Part shown: positions 56,914-64,000 of the stretch, piece after piece
Layout: each line of letters opens with the position of its first letter
Numbering within the stretch: position 1 is the first letter of the stretch
DNA from: Lachnospiraceae bacterium 10-1
GTDB lineage: Bacteria > Bacillota > Clostridia > Lachnospirales > Lachnospiraceae
NCBI GenBank assembly: GCA_000403495.2
Contig: KE159817.1
Span: 397,276 to 461,275, forward strand
DNA: 64,000 nucleotides
Reading direction: 5' to 3'
The notes under the pieces: model-generated
Seen by the model: the letters and a program-made list of their open reading frames with translations, nothing else
Database searches by the model: none
What the model was told of the DNA's origin: nothing
Made by a program: the position numbers and the translations under genes

Positions 56914-57333
56914 CTAATCCCTCCAGAACCTTGCCTTGATGTAGCAGTCATAACTGCAATACTTCGGTTTCCTGCTCCGGTAAAAGGAAAACTCCCTGCC
57001 GCAGCACTCGCATTTCTTCGTGCAGAGGGATTTATGGCTTCCCTCCTGCGGATGCGCTTTCCACCACTGCCTCCGGCATCTCTCTGAGCAGAACTTCCTC
57101 GGCCTGCCGGTTCCCGCCTGTGCCGTCTCCTTCCCGCAGCAGATACAGATGCCGTTCTGCCCCTCCCGCTCCTGCAGGTTCTTCACGGTGGCCGCCACAT
57201 AGCCGCCCATCCCTTTTGCCTTACAGTGGTTGCGGACGATGTCGCGGGAAAGCCCAAGAGCCTCCGCAATGGCACGGTAGCCCATGCCTTTTAGGCGCAT
57301 TTCCTTCACCTGCGCCGCCTCAAAATCGGTCAT
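56914..57333 (-). CDS. HTH plus zinc-ribbon regulator
   Basis: A 139-residue protein: MTDFEAAQVKEMRLKGMGYR then AIAEALGLSRDIVRNHCKAK (sigma-like HTH), followed by two cysteine clusters, ICICCGKETAQAGTGRPRKF CSERCRRQWW and CECCGREFSFYRSRKPKYCS YDCY. The layout fits a small transcription or packaging regulator found next to phage methylases; it could also bind DNA ends. GGAGGTGAAGG precedes the ATG. Confidence 0.75.
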   Translation of the reverse strand: MTDFEAAQVKEMRLKGMGYRAIAEALGLSRDIVRNHCKAKGMGGYVAATVKNLQEREGQNGICICCGKETAQAGTGRPRKFCSERCRRQWWKAHPQEGSHKSLCTKKCECCGREFSFYRSRKPKYCSYDCYIKARFWRD

Positions 57334-57651
57334 TTTCCCTTCACCTCCATCAAAAAAGGCCCAAAAACCACCGTTTTTTGATGGTTTTTAAGCCCAAAAA
57401 CATGGGTTTTTCGGTACTTTCACGCAAAACTAAAGCGCCTGAAAGCCTTGAAAAATCAATGTTTATGTAAGATTCGGGGGCGATTTCCTATCCCCCCTGT
57501 GCGAATTTGCGAAAATTTACGTTTGAGGGGGCGGCGGTCGATATTTTTCGACAGTTTTAGAGATAACTTGACCCCCTTCCCCATGCAGATTTCCACGGGA
57601 AATGTTGTGCCTTGTCGTAATATGAAAGAAAAAGAACCATCACAGAAACCG
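57334..57651. other. Non-coding region upstream of the HTH/zinc-ribbon gene
   Basis: No gene fits. Rich in G-tracts and hairpin-forming segments (57478-57560), with TATCGAAAAATATCGACC-like dyads. It is probably a leader or operator region of the methylase operon. Confidence 0.35.
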
Positions 57652-58005
57652 TCAGTATCTGTACTCCTGATAGCGGTCTTCCGTCATGGTTTTATGGTCG
57701 TGGCAGCTCTTACAAAGCGCCTGCCAGTTTGCCTCATCCCAGAACAGTTTCGCATCCCCTCTGTGGGGGATGATGTGGTCAACAACTGTCGCCCGTGTCA
57801 GCCTCCCCTGCTCCATGCACCTGACGCAGAGGGGCTGTGCCTTTAAGAACCGTGTCCGTGCTTTCTCCCACCTGCTGTCATACCCACGGGCGGATGCGCT
57901 GGCACGGTCAGAGGCGTGCAGCCGTAAATGTTCTTCACAGTACATCCCGTCCGTCAGCTTCGGGCATCCCGGATGCTTGCATGGTTTCATCGGTTTCCTC
58001 GGCAT
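57652..58005 (-). CDS. HNH endonuclease
   Basis: A 117-residue phage HNH nuclease: MPRKPMKPCKHPGCPKLTDG with a CxxC/CxxxxC zinc site, LCVRCMEQGRLTRATVVDHI, IPHRGDAKLFWDEANWQALC and KSCHDHKTM. The DHI...N...H spacing is the HNH fold. Phage HNH proteins usually work with terminase in packaging; here it is ~10 kb from TerS. AAGGAGG precedes the ATG. Confidence 0.92.
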   Translation of the reverse strand: MPRKPMKPCKHPGCPKLTDGMYCEEHLRLHASDRASASARGYDSRWEKARTRFLKAQPLCVRCMEQGRLTRATVVDHIIPHRGDAKLFWDEANWQALCKSCHDHKTMTEDRYQEYRY

Positions 58006-58026
58006 GGCTGTACGCCTCCTTCCTGT

Positions 58027-58446
58027 TTACTCCTGCGGCAGCCTGCCGCACAGCGCCCTGTAGGTCTGCGCCATCATCCTGCCCCACTTCTCCTGCTCAC
58101 CGGCCACAGCCTTTAGCTGCTCCGCAAGGGTGTGCATATGGAACCGCGGCTCGTAGTTATCCAGCGTCTCGTTGATGTCCGTCAGATCAAACCGCTCATG
58201 CAGGTTCTCCGCCATGACAGCGTTCATGCATTCCAGGTCCTCCGCCAGCGTCCCCAATATCAGTTCCTCCAACTCCGCCGCCGTGCGGAACGTGTGGAAC
58301 ACCTCGAAGTACCCGTGTTCCTTATCGTACACATAAAAGAAATGTGTGCCGCTCCTGCCAAGCGCGATGTCCGCATCCCTCTCCGAAAAATAATCCCGGT
58401 ATCTCTCCGCCATTTCCAGTGCTTCCTCCCAGCCTTCCGGCATCAT
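58027..58446 (-). CDS. Hypothetical phage protein, 139 residues
   Basis: MMPEGWEEALEMAERYRDYF, IALGRSGTHFFYVYDKEHGY, EVFHTFRTAAELEELILGTL and AEQEKWGRMMAQTYRALCGR-like helices. Good GGGAGG upstream. Acidic, helical; unknown. Read with the HNH gene. Confidence 0.65.
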   Translation of the reverse strand: MMPEGWEEALEMAERYRDYFSERDADIALGRSGTHFFYVYDKEHGYFEVFHTFRTAAELEELILGTLAEDLECMNAVMAENLHERFDLTDINETLDNYEPRFHMHTLAEQLKAVAGEQEKWGRMMAQTYRALCGRLPQE

Positions 58447-58635
58447 GCTAAAACCTCCCTTCTTCCTTTGGTGTGGGCATTTTAACTCTGAATCCCGTTT
58501 ATGGCAAGGTGGTTTCCCGCTTATCTTCCAAAGTGGCAGGGTGCCTATAAAACCACCATTTTCTTTGTCACTATCTGGTATTGGCTGCTGCGCCGCTCCT
58601 GTTTTAAACTGTCTCCCGAAAGGAGGTGGCGTGCC

Positions 58636-58914
58636 ATGACGGACGGGGAATTCCTCACCCAGACCATCATAGAACGGATGGACCTTATCTTCCGGCGAAA
58701 CAACAAAGAGCCTACAGAGGAAGAAAAGGCAGAAAGGCAGGAGCGGGACGCACAGTTCCGGCGCATCCTTGACAGCCTCCCGGAAGATGACCGGGAAGTG
58801 CTAAAGGAAATGCAGACGGAGGCGTTCCGCAGGGCAGCCCGCGAAAACGAGCTTTATTACCGCGAGGGGCTTAAGGACGGCTTTACCGTCTGCTGCTTTG
58901 TGAACGGCGGGTAA
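58636..58914 (+). CDS. Rightward small hypothetical protein inside the leftward prophage
   Basis: Ninety-two residues: MTDGEFLTQTIIERMDLIFR, NNKEPTEEEKAERQERDAQF, DSLPEDDREVLKEMQTEAFR, EGLKDGFTVCCFVNGG. GAAAGGAGGTGG lies before ATG 58636. It is the only convincing rightward gene in the prophage, so it may belong to an immunity or lysogeny function, or be an inserted moron. Family not recognised. Confidence 0.65.
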   Translation: MTDGEFLTQTIIERMDLIFRRNNKEPTEEEKAERQERDAQFRRILDSLPEDDREVLKEMQTEAFRRAARENELYYREGLKDGFTVCCFVNGG

Positions 58915-58959
58915 GGCGGACGGGCGGCAGTAACGGAAAACGCTGCCGCCCGGAAAGCG

Positions 58960-59160
58960 TCACCACTTCTTCACGCCGCCATAGTATTTATCAGCGATTG
59001 CTTCCTGCTGGTACTCCGGCAGGCTCCGCAGGCGTTCGCTTACTTTCTCCAATGACTGCGCCTGTTCTTCCCTCGTCTTATGGAAGTGGCAGGTCCCGCC
59101 TCCACACTTCCCACATCTCAGCACGTTGCACTTTCCATCCTTCATAGCGAAACAGTCCAT
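58960..59160 (-). CDS. Small Cys-rich hypothetical protein
   Basis: Sixty-six residues: MDCFAMKDGKCNVLRCGKCG, GGTCHFHKTREEQAQSLEKV. Four to five cysteines and two histidines (CxVLRCGKCGGGTCHFH) suggest a zinc ribbon. RBS AAAGGTGG near ATG 59160. The C-terminal half is an alpha-helix rich in Glu. Convergent with the 58914 end. Confidence 0.65.
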   Translation of the reverse strand: MDCFAMKDGKCNVLRCGKCGGGTCHFHKTREEQAQSLEKVSERLRSLPEYQQEAIADKYYGGVKKW

Positions 59161-59324
59161 AGCATCCACCTTTCCACCCTTTCCGCAAAAGAAAAGGACA
59201 GCGGTGAAAGGATAAAGCCCGCTGCCCCTGTGCAGAGACGTGAAAAAAGCCCCACGGATTCATCCGCAAGGCTCCCTACACTTCTTCGCATCATAACCAT
59301 AGCACAATATTTTTTCCTTTGCAA

Positions 59325-59379
59325 TAAACCACTTGGTAAACCATCCAGTAAACCACTTAGTAAACCAGTCAGTAAACCA
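59325..59379. repeat. Five TAAACCA iterons at 12-bp spacing
   Basis: TAAACCA begins at 59325, 59337, 59349, 59361 and 59373, exactly every 12 bp, within an AT-rich stretch beside the helicase/primase genes. The phased array resembles iterons of a replication origin. In the rightward frame the same bases encode a KPLS/KPSS tetrapeptide repeat, but no RBS supports translation. Confidence 0.62.
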
Positions 59380-59490
59380 TCACGCAAAACCCTGTCCGCA
59401 AACACGCATAAACACTGGATTCCTGCTTACCCCGCCCTTGAAAAAATGTCCTCCTGGACGGGAAAAACTTTTTCAAAAAAATTTTTTATT

Positions 59491-59976
59491 TTAACTCAGC
59501 ATCACTTCCAGGTCGTTTTTCTCCCGGATTTCGTAAAAAACATCCATTTCTTTCAGCGCCTTCCTCCTGTATTTCCCGATCATGGTATGGGAGACGCCGT
59601 ACTTCTCGGAAAGCTCCTGCCAGTCCATCCCTTCCACCACCATGTCCGTTATGACCTCCGGCAGCTTCCCGCTTAAGCGGCTGACGCAGTAATGGAAAAA
59701 CTCGATCTCCGCCTTTTTCCTCCGGTACTGCTCTAAAAGGCCGTCAAACATCTCATCCTCCAGCCTGTCCGCCGTCTTGCGGTAATTCAGCGCCACGGAT
59801 GCCGTCCTGTCGGAAGTCTCACCCTCCTGCACCTTTTCCCCTTCCGGCTTTGCAAGGCACATGGACTTTATCACTTCGTCCGCATCGATGCCGCGGAAAT
59901 TGGTGATGCGGAATTTCAGTAAATCCACCTCCTGCTTTTTTGCCGCATAACTCCTGAACATTTCCTCTGCTTTCAT
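59491..59976 (-). CDS. Sigma-like phage transcription regulator
   Basis: A 161-residue protein: MKAEEMFRSYAAKKQEVDLL then LNYRKTADRLEDEMFDGLLE and a C-terminal HTH, LPEVITDMVVEGMDWQELSE KYGVSHTMIGKYRRKALKEM, close to sigma-70 region 4 / ArpU-like regulators of late transcription. GGAGG precedes the ATG; 4-bp overlap with the helicase stop. It may drive the accessory and late genes. Confidence 0.82.
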   Translation of the reverse strand: MKAEEMFRSYAAKKQEVDLLKFRITNFRGIDADEVIKSMCLAKPEGEKVQEGETSDRTASVALNYRKTADRLEDEMFDGLLEQYRRKKAEIEFFHYCVSRLSGKLPEVITDMVVEGMDWQELSEKYGVSHTMIGKYRRKALKEMDVFYEIREKNDLEVMLS

Positions 59977-61325
59977 TCCACGCCTCCAATCCTCGCTTTT
60001 ACCGCATCCACAAGTGCCGACTGCCCGCAGTCCTTTTTCTCCAGCGCCGCCATCACCCTTTCATCCAGTGTGCCTTTTGCGATAAGGTGGTGGATCACAA
60101 CCGTCTCCTCCTGCCCCTGCCGCCACAGCCTTGCGTTCATCTGCTGGTACAGTTCCAATGACCATGTCAGACCGAACCACACCAGCGTGGAGCCGCCCGC
60201 CTGCAGGTTCAGCCCGTGTCCGGCTGACGCGGGATGGATCGCCGCCACCGGGATTTCCCCGGCATTCCATTTCTGCATATCCTCCGCCGTGTCCAGTTCC
60301 ACCGCCCCGGTGTGCTTTTTCAGCCTCTCCAGATCATGCTTGTACCAGTAGGCAATCAGCACGGGCTTGCCATTCGCCGCCTCAATCAAGTCCTCTAAGG
60401 CTTCCAGCTTTCGGTCATGGATGTGCTTTACATTCCCGTTCTCATCGTAGACCGCACCATCCGCCATCTGTAAAAGTTTGTTGGCTAATGCCGCCGCGTT
60501 CACCGCGTCAATGTCGCCGTCCGAAAAGGGAAGGAGCATATCCCGTTCTAGCTGCCCATACAATGCCATCTCCTTTTCGGTCAGAATGACCTCCACACGG
60601 TTATAAACGCATTCCGGCATTTCCAGATAGTCCACGGCCTTCATGCTGATGCAGATGTCGGAGATTAAATTATAAATCATATCCTCCACACCCTCCCTGG
60701 GCTTGTAGGAATATACCATTTCCCGGCTGCGCTTGTCCGGCACGAAGAACCGCTCCCGGTAGCCGCCGATGAACCGCCCCAGCCTCTGCCCCATATCAAG
60801 GATGCCGATCTCCGCCCAAAGGTCTATCAGGCCGTTCGGCGCAGGCGTCCCGGTCAGCCCCACGATACGCCTCACCATCGGGCGCACTTTTTTCAATGCC
60901 TTGAACCGCTTTGCCTTATGGGACTTGAAGGACGAAAGCTCATCGATCACCACCATGTCAAAATCAAAGGGGATGCCGCTCTCATTCACAAGCCACTCCA
61001 CGTTTTCCCTGTTGATGACATACACCTGTGCTTTCCTGCCAAGCGCCGAGAGCCGCTCCTTCTCGGAGCCGAGGGCTACCGACATCCCAACTCCCGATAA
61101 GTGATCCCATTTTTCCAGTTCCGCAGGCCATGTATCCCTTGATACCCGGAGAGGGCCAATAATCAGTATTTTTCGGATGTCGAAATAGTCAAACAGTAAT
61201 TCCCATATGGCGGTGAGCGTGATCACCGTTTTGCCAAGCCCGCAATCCAGAAATAACGCGCTCACCTTATGGCTTATGATAAACTCCTTTGCATACTCCT
61301 GATATTCATGTGGCACATATCTCAT
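59973..61325 (-). CDS. SNF2-like helicase
   Basis: A 450-residue phage helicase: motif I FLDCGLGKTVITL, Ia IIGPLRVSRDTWPAE, II VVIDELSSFKSHKA, III GLTGTPAPNGLIDLW, then helicase C with VLIAYWYKHDLERLK, V HGLNLQAGGSTLVWFG and VI QMNARLWRQGQEETVVI. ATG 61325 is used because GGAGG is eight bases away. This family helps phage replication or recombination and overlaps the VRR-NUC gene, with which it likely acts. Confidence 0.92.
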   Translation of the reverse strand: MRYVPHEYQEYAKEFIISHKVSALFLDCGLGKTVITLTAIWELLFDYFDIRKILIIGPLRVSRDTWPAELEKWDHLSGVGMSVALGSEKERLSALGRKAQVYVINRENVEWLVNESGIPFDFDMVVIDELSSFKSHKAKRFKALKKVRPMVRRIVGLTGTPAPNGLIDLWAEIGILDMGQRLGRFIGGYRERFFVPDKRSREMVYSYKPREGVEDMIYNLISDICISMKAVDYLEMPECVYNRVEVILTEKEMALYGQLERDMLLPFSDGDIDAVNAAALANKLLQMADGAVYDENGNVKHIHDRKLEALEDLIEAANGKPVLIAYWYKHDLERLKKHTGAVELDTAEDMQKWNAGEIPVAAIHPASAGHGLNLQAGGSTLVWFGLTWSLELYQQMNARLWRQGQEETVVIHHLIAKGTLDERVMAALEKKDCGQSALVDAVKARIGGVE

Positions 61326-61587
61326 CCAGCACACCTCCTATCTGCTCCACGCCATCAATCACAAAAACGGGAAATCCCAAACATTTAAGCTGCCGCATCC
61401 GTTTCACCTGCAATGGCCGGGGCTTCTTCCCCGGAGCCTTTAACTCCACAAATGCGATCTTCCTCCCAGGCAGCAATACGACCCTGTCCGGCACCCCATC
61501 CAAACCGGGTGAGGTGAATTTCACCGCCATGCCTCCCATCCTTTTTGCCTCTGCCCGCAGGCGGCTCTCAATCTCACTTTCCCTCAT
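61306..61587 (-). CDS. VRR-NUC domain nuclease
   Basis: About 93 residues: MRESEIESRLRAEAKRMGGM, AVKFTSPGLDGVPDRVVLLP and GRKIAFVELKAPGKKPRPLQ contain the GxPDR...ExK core of a PD-(D/E)XK nuclease (PF08774), then QVKRMRQLKCLGFPVFVIDG. ATG 61587 fits the domain start; longer in-frame starts lack homology. It resolves or processes branched DNA; commonly next to the SNF2 helicase in these phages. Confidence 0.88.
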   Translation of the reverse strand: MRESEIESRLRAEAKRMGGMAVKFTSPGLDGVPDRVVLLPGRKIAFVELKAPGKKPRPLQVKRMRQLKCLGFPVFVIDGVEQIGGVLDEICAT

Positions 61588-61798
61588 CAGACACCGCCTT
61601 TTCATAATCACGCCAGCACCTCTTGAACAGGGCGATGCACTCATCGCAGGCGAACATCCCATCCGGATAGTCCAGTATCCTCTGCCTGTCCCCGTCTTTG
61701 GGAAATCCTTCTTCCTCATGCTTCATATCCCCCGCAAGGTCGCCCCTCGGTGTGTCCTTCCCGTAATATTTCCCTATCATCCATTCATAAAAATTCAT
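61574..61798 (-). CDS. YozE SAM-like small protein
   Basis: About 74 residues, MNFYEWMIGKYYGKDTPRGD, LAGDMKHEEEGFPKDGDRQR and ECIALFKRCWRDYEKAVSDE. The FYxWM...Y..KDTPRGDLA...FP pattern matches the YozE_SAM_like family (PF06855). AAAGGAGGC precedes ATG 61798. Small DNA-associated accessory of the replication module; overlaps the nuclease by 14 bp. Confidence 0.75.
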   Translation of the reverse strand: MNFYEWMIGKYYGKDTPRGDLAGDMKHEEEGFPKDGDRQRILDYPDGMFACDECIALFKRCWRDYEKAVSDEGK

Positions 61799-62041
61799 TC
61801 TGCTCTGCCTCCTTTTCTGTGCCAAAAGTTCCGAAAAACCAAAAAATCCCTATTACGCGCATATGGGTGTATTCACATGTGCTTTTCTCTCTTTTTTATA
61901 TATTCCATTTATATAATTATTTTTTGGAACAAAGGAACACGCCCCTCTATGCCAGTGCCTGTCTGCTGTTCCCATGTTCCGAATTTCTGTTCCCAAAGTA
62001 CCTTTATGGGAACAAAATGTGTTCCGTTCCAGTTTTCAGCG

Positions 62042-64000
62042 TCACTCCTGTTTCGGAACACGCCTGTAAACCCACTGCGGCCCGTAAAGGGAAATACGTT
62101 CCTTCTTCCTGCCGGAATCCCAGCCGCCGATGCGCGCCATGATGGCGGAAATCTCCCCGCTGTCCATGCGTTTTAAGTTCGCCCTCTCCTTCCCGAAGCA
62201 TTCACACCAGATTTCCATGTTGGAAACGGACATACGGCGCACCGTGCCTTTTAAGTCCGGCTTCCCGAAATCCTCCCCATGAAGGAAATTCCTGCGCTCG
62301 AATAAATCCATGTCATCCCATTTCTCCGGCAGGAGCGTGTCGAGGTACTCACGCACCAATCCTTCCCGCTCATCGCTCTCCATCGCCTCACGCTGCTCGG
62401 ACTTCGCCGTATCCTCCATCTTCCCGTCAAGGTAGAGCCGCTCGCCCGCTTTCACATACACAAGCACCTCCGCCCATATCTGGCGGATGTCATCGTTAGA
62501 CAACTCCCATGAATGCTTCCGGCTGCCGCCCGGCGTCTTCACCGGCCAGAAACGGCGGTTCCCGGTGGTATCCCGGAGATACCCTTTCTCCGCGTTGGTG
62601 GTGCCGAAAAAGACGCACTGGCGCAGGTGCGGCGTCGCCCTTTTCCCGAAGGACGCACGGTAAATGTCATTCTGTCTTGAAAGGAAGGAGCGCAGCGTCT
62701 CCACCTCCGCCTTTTTCAAGCCTGCAAGCTCCCCGATCTCCATGATCCAGTACCCCTGCAGTTTCTCCGCCGCCGTCTTGTCCTTCGTGTCGCTTAAGTT
62801 CAGGCTGTCGGAAAACCAATCCCCGGCAAGCCGGGAAATGAGCGTACTCTTCCCTACGCCCTGCGGGCCGTTCAGCACCAGCATGGTGTCAAACTTACAG
62901 CCGGGGCTTAACACCCGGCAGACCGCACCGCAGAGGGTCTTCCTCGTGACAGCCCGGACGTATGGTGTATCATCCGCGCCCAGGTAGTCGATGAGCAGCG
63001 TATCCACCCTCGGCACCTTATCCCACTCCGGCAGGGCATCGAGGAACTCCCGCACCGGGTGGTAGGAGCGGTCATCCGCAGCCTTCGTCACGGCGATATT
63101 GTAATTGCGCATGGAGAACGTGCCGTAATTCAGATCCACATAAGAGATAAGCTGTGCATCGTCCGCGTCCCGCCAGAACCGCCCCGGATGCTCCCACGGC
63201 ACCGCTCCCTTGATCTCCATGCCATCACTGAGCTGGTTGAACACGATGCCTTTCAGCTTTTCATCGTTGTTCAGGATCAGCAGAAGGTTCCGCAGGGTGT
63301 TCTTCACCACCGTGGATCGTTTCTCATACTCCAGTTCCTTCTGCCAGTCCTCATTTTCCCCGGAGAACTCCTTCTCCGCTTTCTCCATCCGCTCCCCGGC
63401 AATGGTCATCTTCACGTTCTCATCATTTACGGCAAATTCGCTCATGGCGGTAAAAGACGGCAGCTTGGCAGGCTCCGTGTCCTCGGACGTTTTCGCATCC
63501 ATCTCACCGAATCTGTGAATCCGCACCATGTCAAAGGCGTTCATCAGCCTGCCGCAGGCCGGGTCGGTGGCATGGTGGGAGTAAGCGAACTTCCCCTCAT
63601 AAATGACCACGCCCGCCTGTGAGTCTGCCGGGATATAGTCATACCGCCCCGGCATGGCACTTGGCTGATAGACATCTGACAGAAATGCGGCTATCGCATC
63701 CTCTATCGTGTAAGTCCGGCAGAATGCGCCGATCACTCCATCCTTCGCCAGCGGGTCCGCCTGTTTGCGCATCTCCCTCTGTACGATGTTCTGCTGGCGG
63801 CTGCTCACCGGCCACTCGGAGGAATCCCGCCAGTCCTTGTACCGTGAAAGCACCTCGTCCGGGTTTAACGGCTCTCCCTCGATATCCCGGAAAATAAATT
63901 CCCCGTCAGCGGAGGTGGACGGCCAGTACATGAGGCGGCTCGGCTCATAGGTGGTATCATCGAACATCTCAATCCCGATGTCCTCCGCCACCTTCCTTGC
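62042..64000 (-). CDS. VirE-type phage primase/helicase, N-terminus outside window
   Basis: At least 649 residues; the frame stays open through the right edge. The C-terminal half is a superfamily 3-like helicase of the virulence-associated E family (PF05272): VDTLLIDYLGADDTPYVRAV, Walker A LVLNGPQGVGKSTLI, Walker B YWIMEIGELAGLKKAEVE, and NAEKGYLRDTTGNRRFWPVK. The visible N-terminal part would be the region linking to a primase or DUF5906 domain. It drives prophage DNA replication. The region just downstream (61830-62041) holds repeated GGAAC segments and no gene. Confidence 0.9.
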   Translation of the reverse strand, partial: ARKVAEDIGIEMFDDTTYEPSRLMYWPSTSADGEFIFRDIEGEPLNPDEVLSRYKDWRDSSEWPVSSRQQNIVQREMRKQADPLAKDGVIGAFCRTYTIEDAIAAFLSDVYQPSAMPGRYDYIPADSQAGVVIYEGKFAYSHHATDPACGRLMNAFDMVRIHRFGEMDAKTSEDTEPAKLPSFTAMSEFAVNDENVKMTIAGERMEKAEKEFSGENEDWQKELEYEKRSTVVKNTLRNLLLILNNDEKLKGIVFNQLSDGMEIKGAVPWEHPGRFWRDADDAQLISYVDLNYGTFSMRNYNIAVTKAADDRSYHPVREFLDALPEWDKVPRVDTLLIDYLGADDTPYVRAVTRKTLCGAVCRVLSPGCKFDTMLVLNGPQGVGKSTLISRLAGDWFSDSLNLSDTKDKTAAEKLQGYWIMEIGELAGLKKAEVETLRSFLSRQNDIYRASFGKRATPHLRQCVFFGTTNAEKGYLRDTTGNRRFWPVKTPGGSRKHSWELSNDDIRQIWAEVLVYVKAGERLYLDGKMEDTAKSEQREAMESDEREGLVREYLDTLLPEKWDDMDLFERRNFLHGEDFGKPDLKGTVRRMSVSNMEIWCECFGKERANLKRMDSGEISAIMARIGGWDSGRKKERISLYGPQWVYRRVPKQE

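Noticed and set aside
59325..59379. 12-bp repeats, considered as CRISPR or a coding minisatellite
   Set aside because: Too short for CRISPR; the coding reading has no RBS. Kept as an iteron-like array.

Overview
The window looks like a piece of a low- to mid-GC Firmicute genome, most likely a gut Lachnospiraceae/Clostridia species. The support is the strong AGGAGG ribosome-binding sites, sigma-A type promoters, LytTR/GHKL and OmpR two-component systems, the gene families present and an HK97-type siphoprophage. The assignment to Lachnospiraceae is inference from protein style, not from a marker gene.

Left part (1-27.2 kb) is chromosome that has been heavily reworked by mobile DNA. It opens with the 5' part of pyrD (leftward, with an unusual ATA at the conserved start position), a divergent HxlR regulator and a metallophosphoesterase. 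A ~4 kb module (lipoprotein, LytTR regulator, GHKL kinase) follows, bracketed by a family of ~16-18 bp repeats. Next is a metal-efflux locus: HMA metallochaperone, P1B-type ATPase and ArsR leftward; a second ArsR and an AraC regulator rightward; the two share an intergenic operator. An internally deleted IS21 copy (~410 bp) comes next. Then there are two complete export or peptide-response loci: OmpR regulator-kinase-ABC ATPase-FtsX permease (11.7-16.6 kb), and a DUF6034-like lipoprotein with two ABC-2 permeases and an ATPase (17.5-20.9 kb) divergent from a LytTR/GHKL pair (21.5-23.5 kb). From 23.5 to 27.1 kb lie a methyltransferase, a Mor-like regulator, an RHH protein, a truncated Tn7-like remnant (tnsA intact, tnsB cut to 62 residues), a 263 bp MITE-like element with 29 bp inverted repeats, and a type I toxin-antitoxin locus whose 34-aa toxin is easily missed.

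Right part (27.6-64 kb, running off the window) is a siphovirus-type prophage transcribed almost wholly leftward. From right to left: VirE-type primase/helicase, VRR-NUC nuclease, SNF2 helicase, a sigma-like regulator, small genes, HNH nuclease, two orphan DNA methylases, an accessory block (virulence-related protein, amidoligase, gamma-glutamylcyclotransferase-like protein, DUF4314, DUF5049 and small ORFs), TerS/TerL, portal, ClpP-type protease, capsid, connectors, major tail protein, tail chaperones with a -1 frameshift, tape measure, Dit, tail and fibre proteins, holin, endolysin, and a large serine recombinase at the left edge.

The most interesting points are: a lipoprotein moron with its own promoter and terminator set between the tail chaperones and the tape measure gene; an amidoligase and a virulence-related protein that share the same C-terminal domain; five copies of a promoter/operator-like module in front of accessory genes and the integrase; a 600 bp array of palindromic repeats between portal and protease; and the dense set of mobile-element remnants upstream of the prophage.
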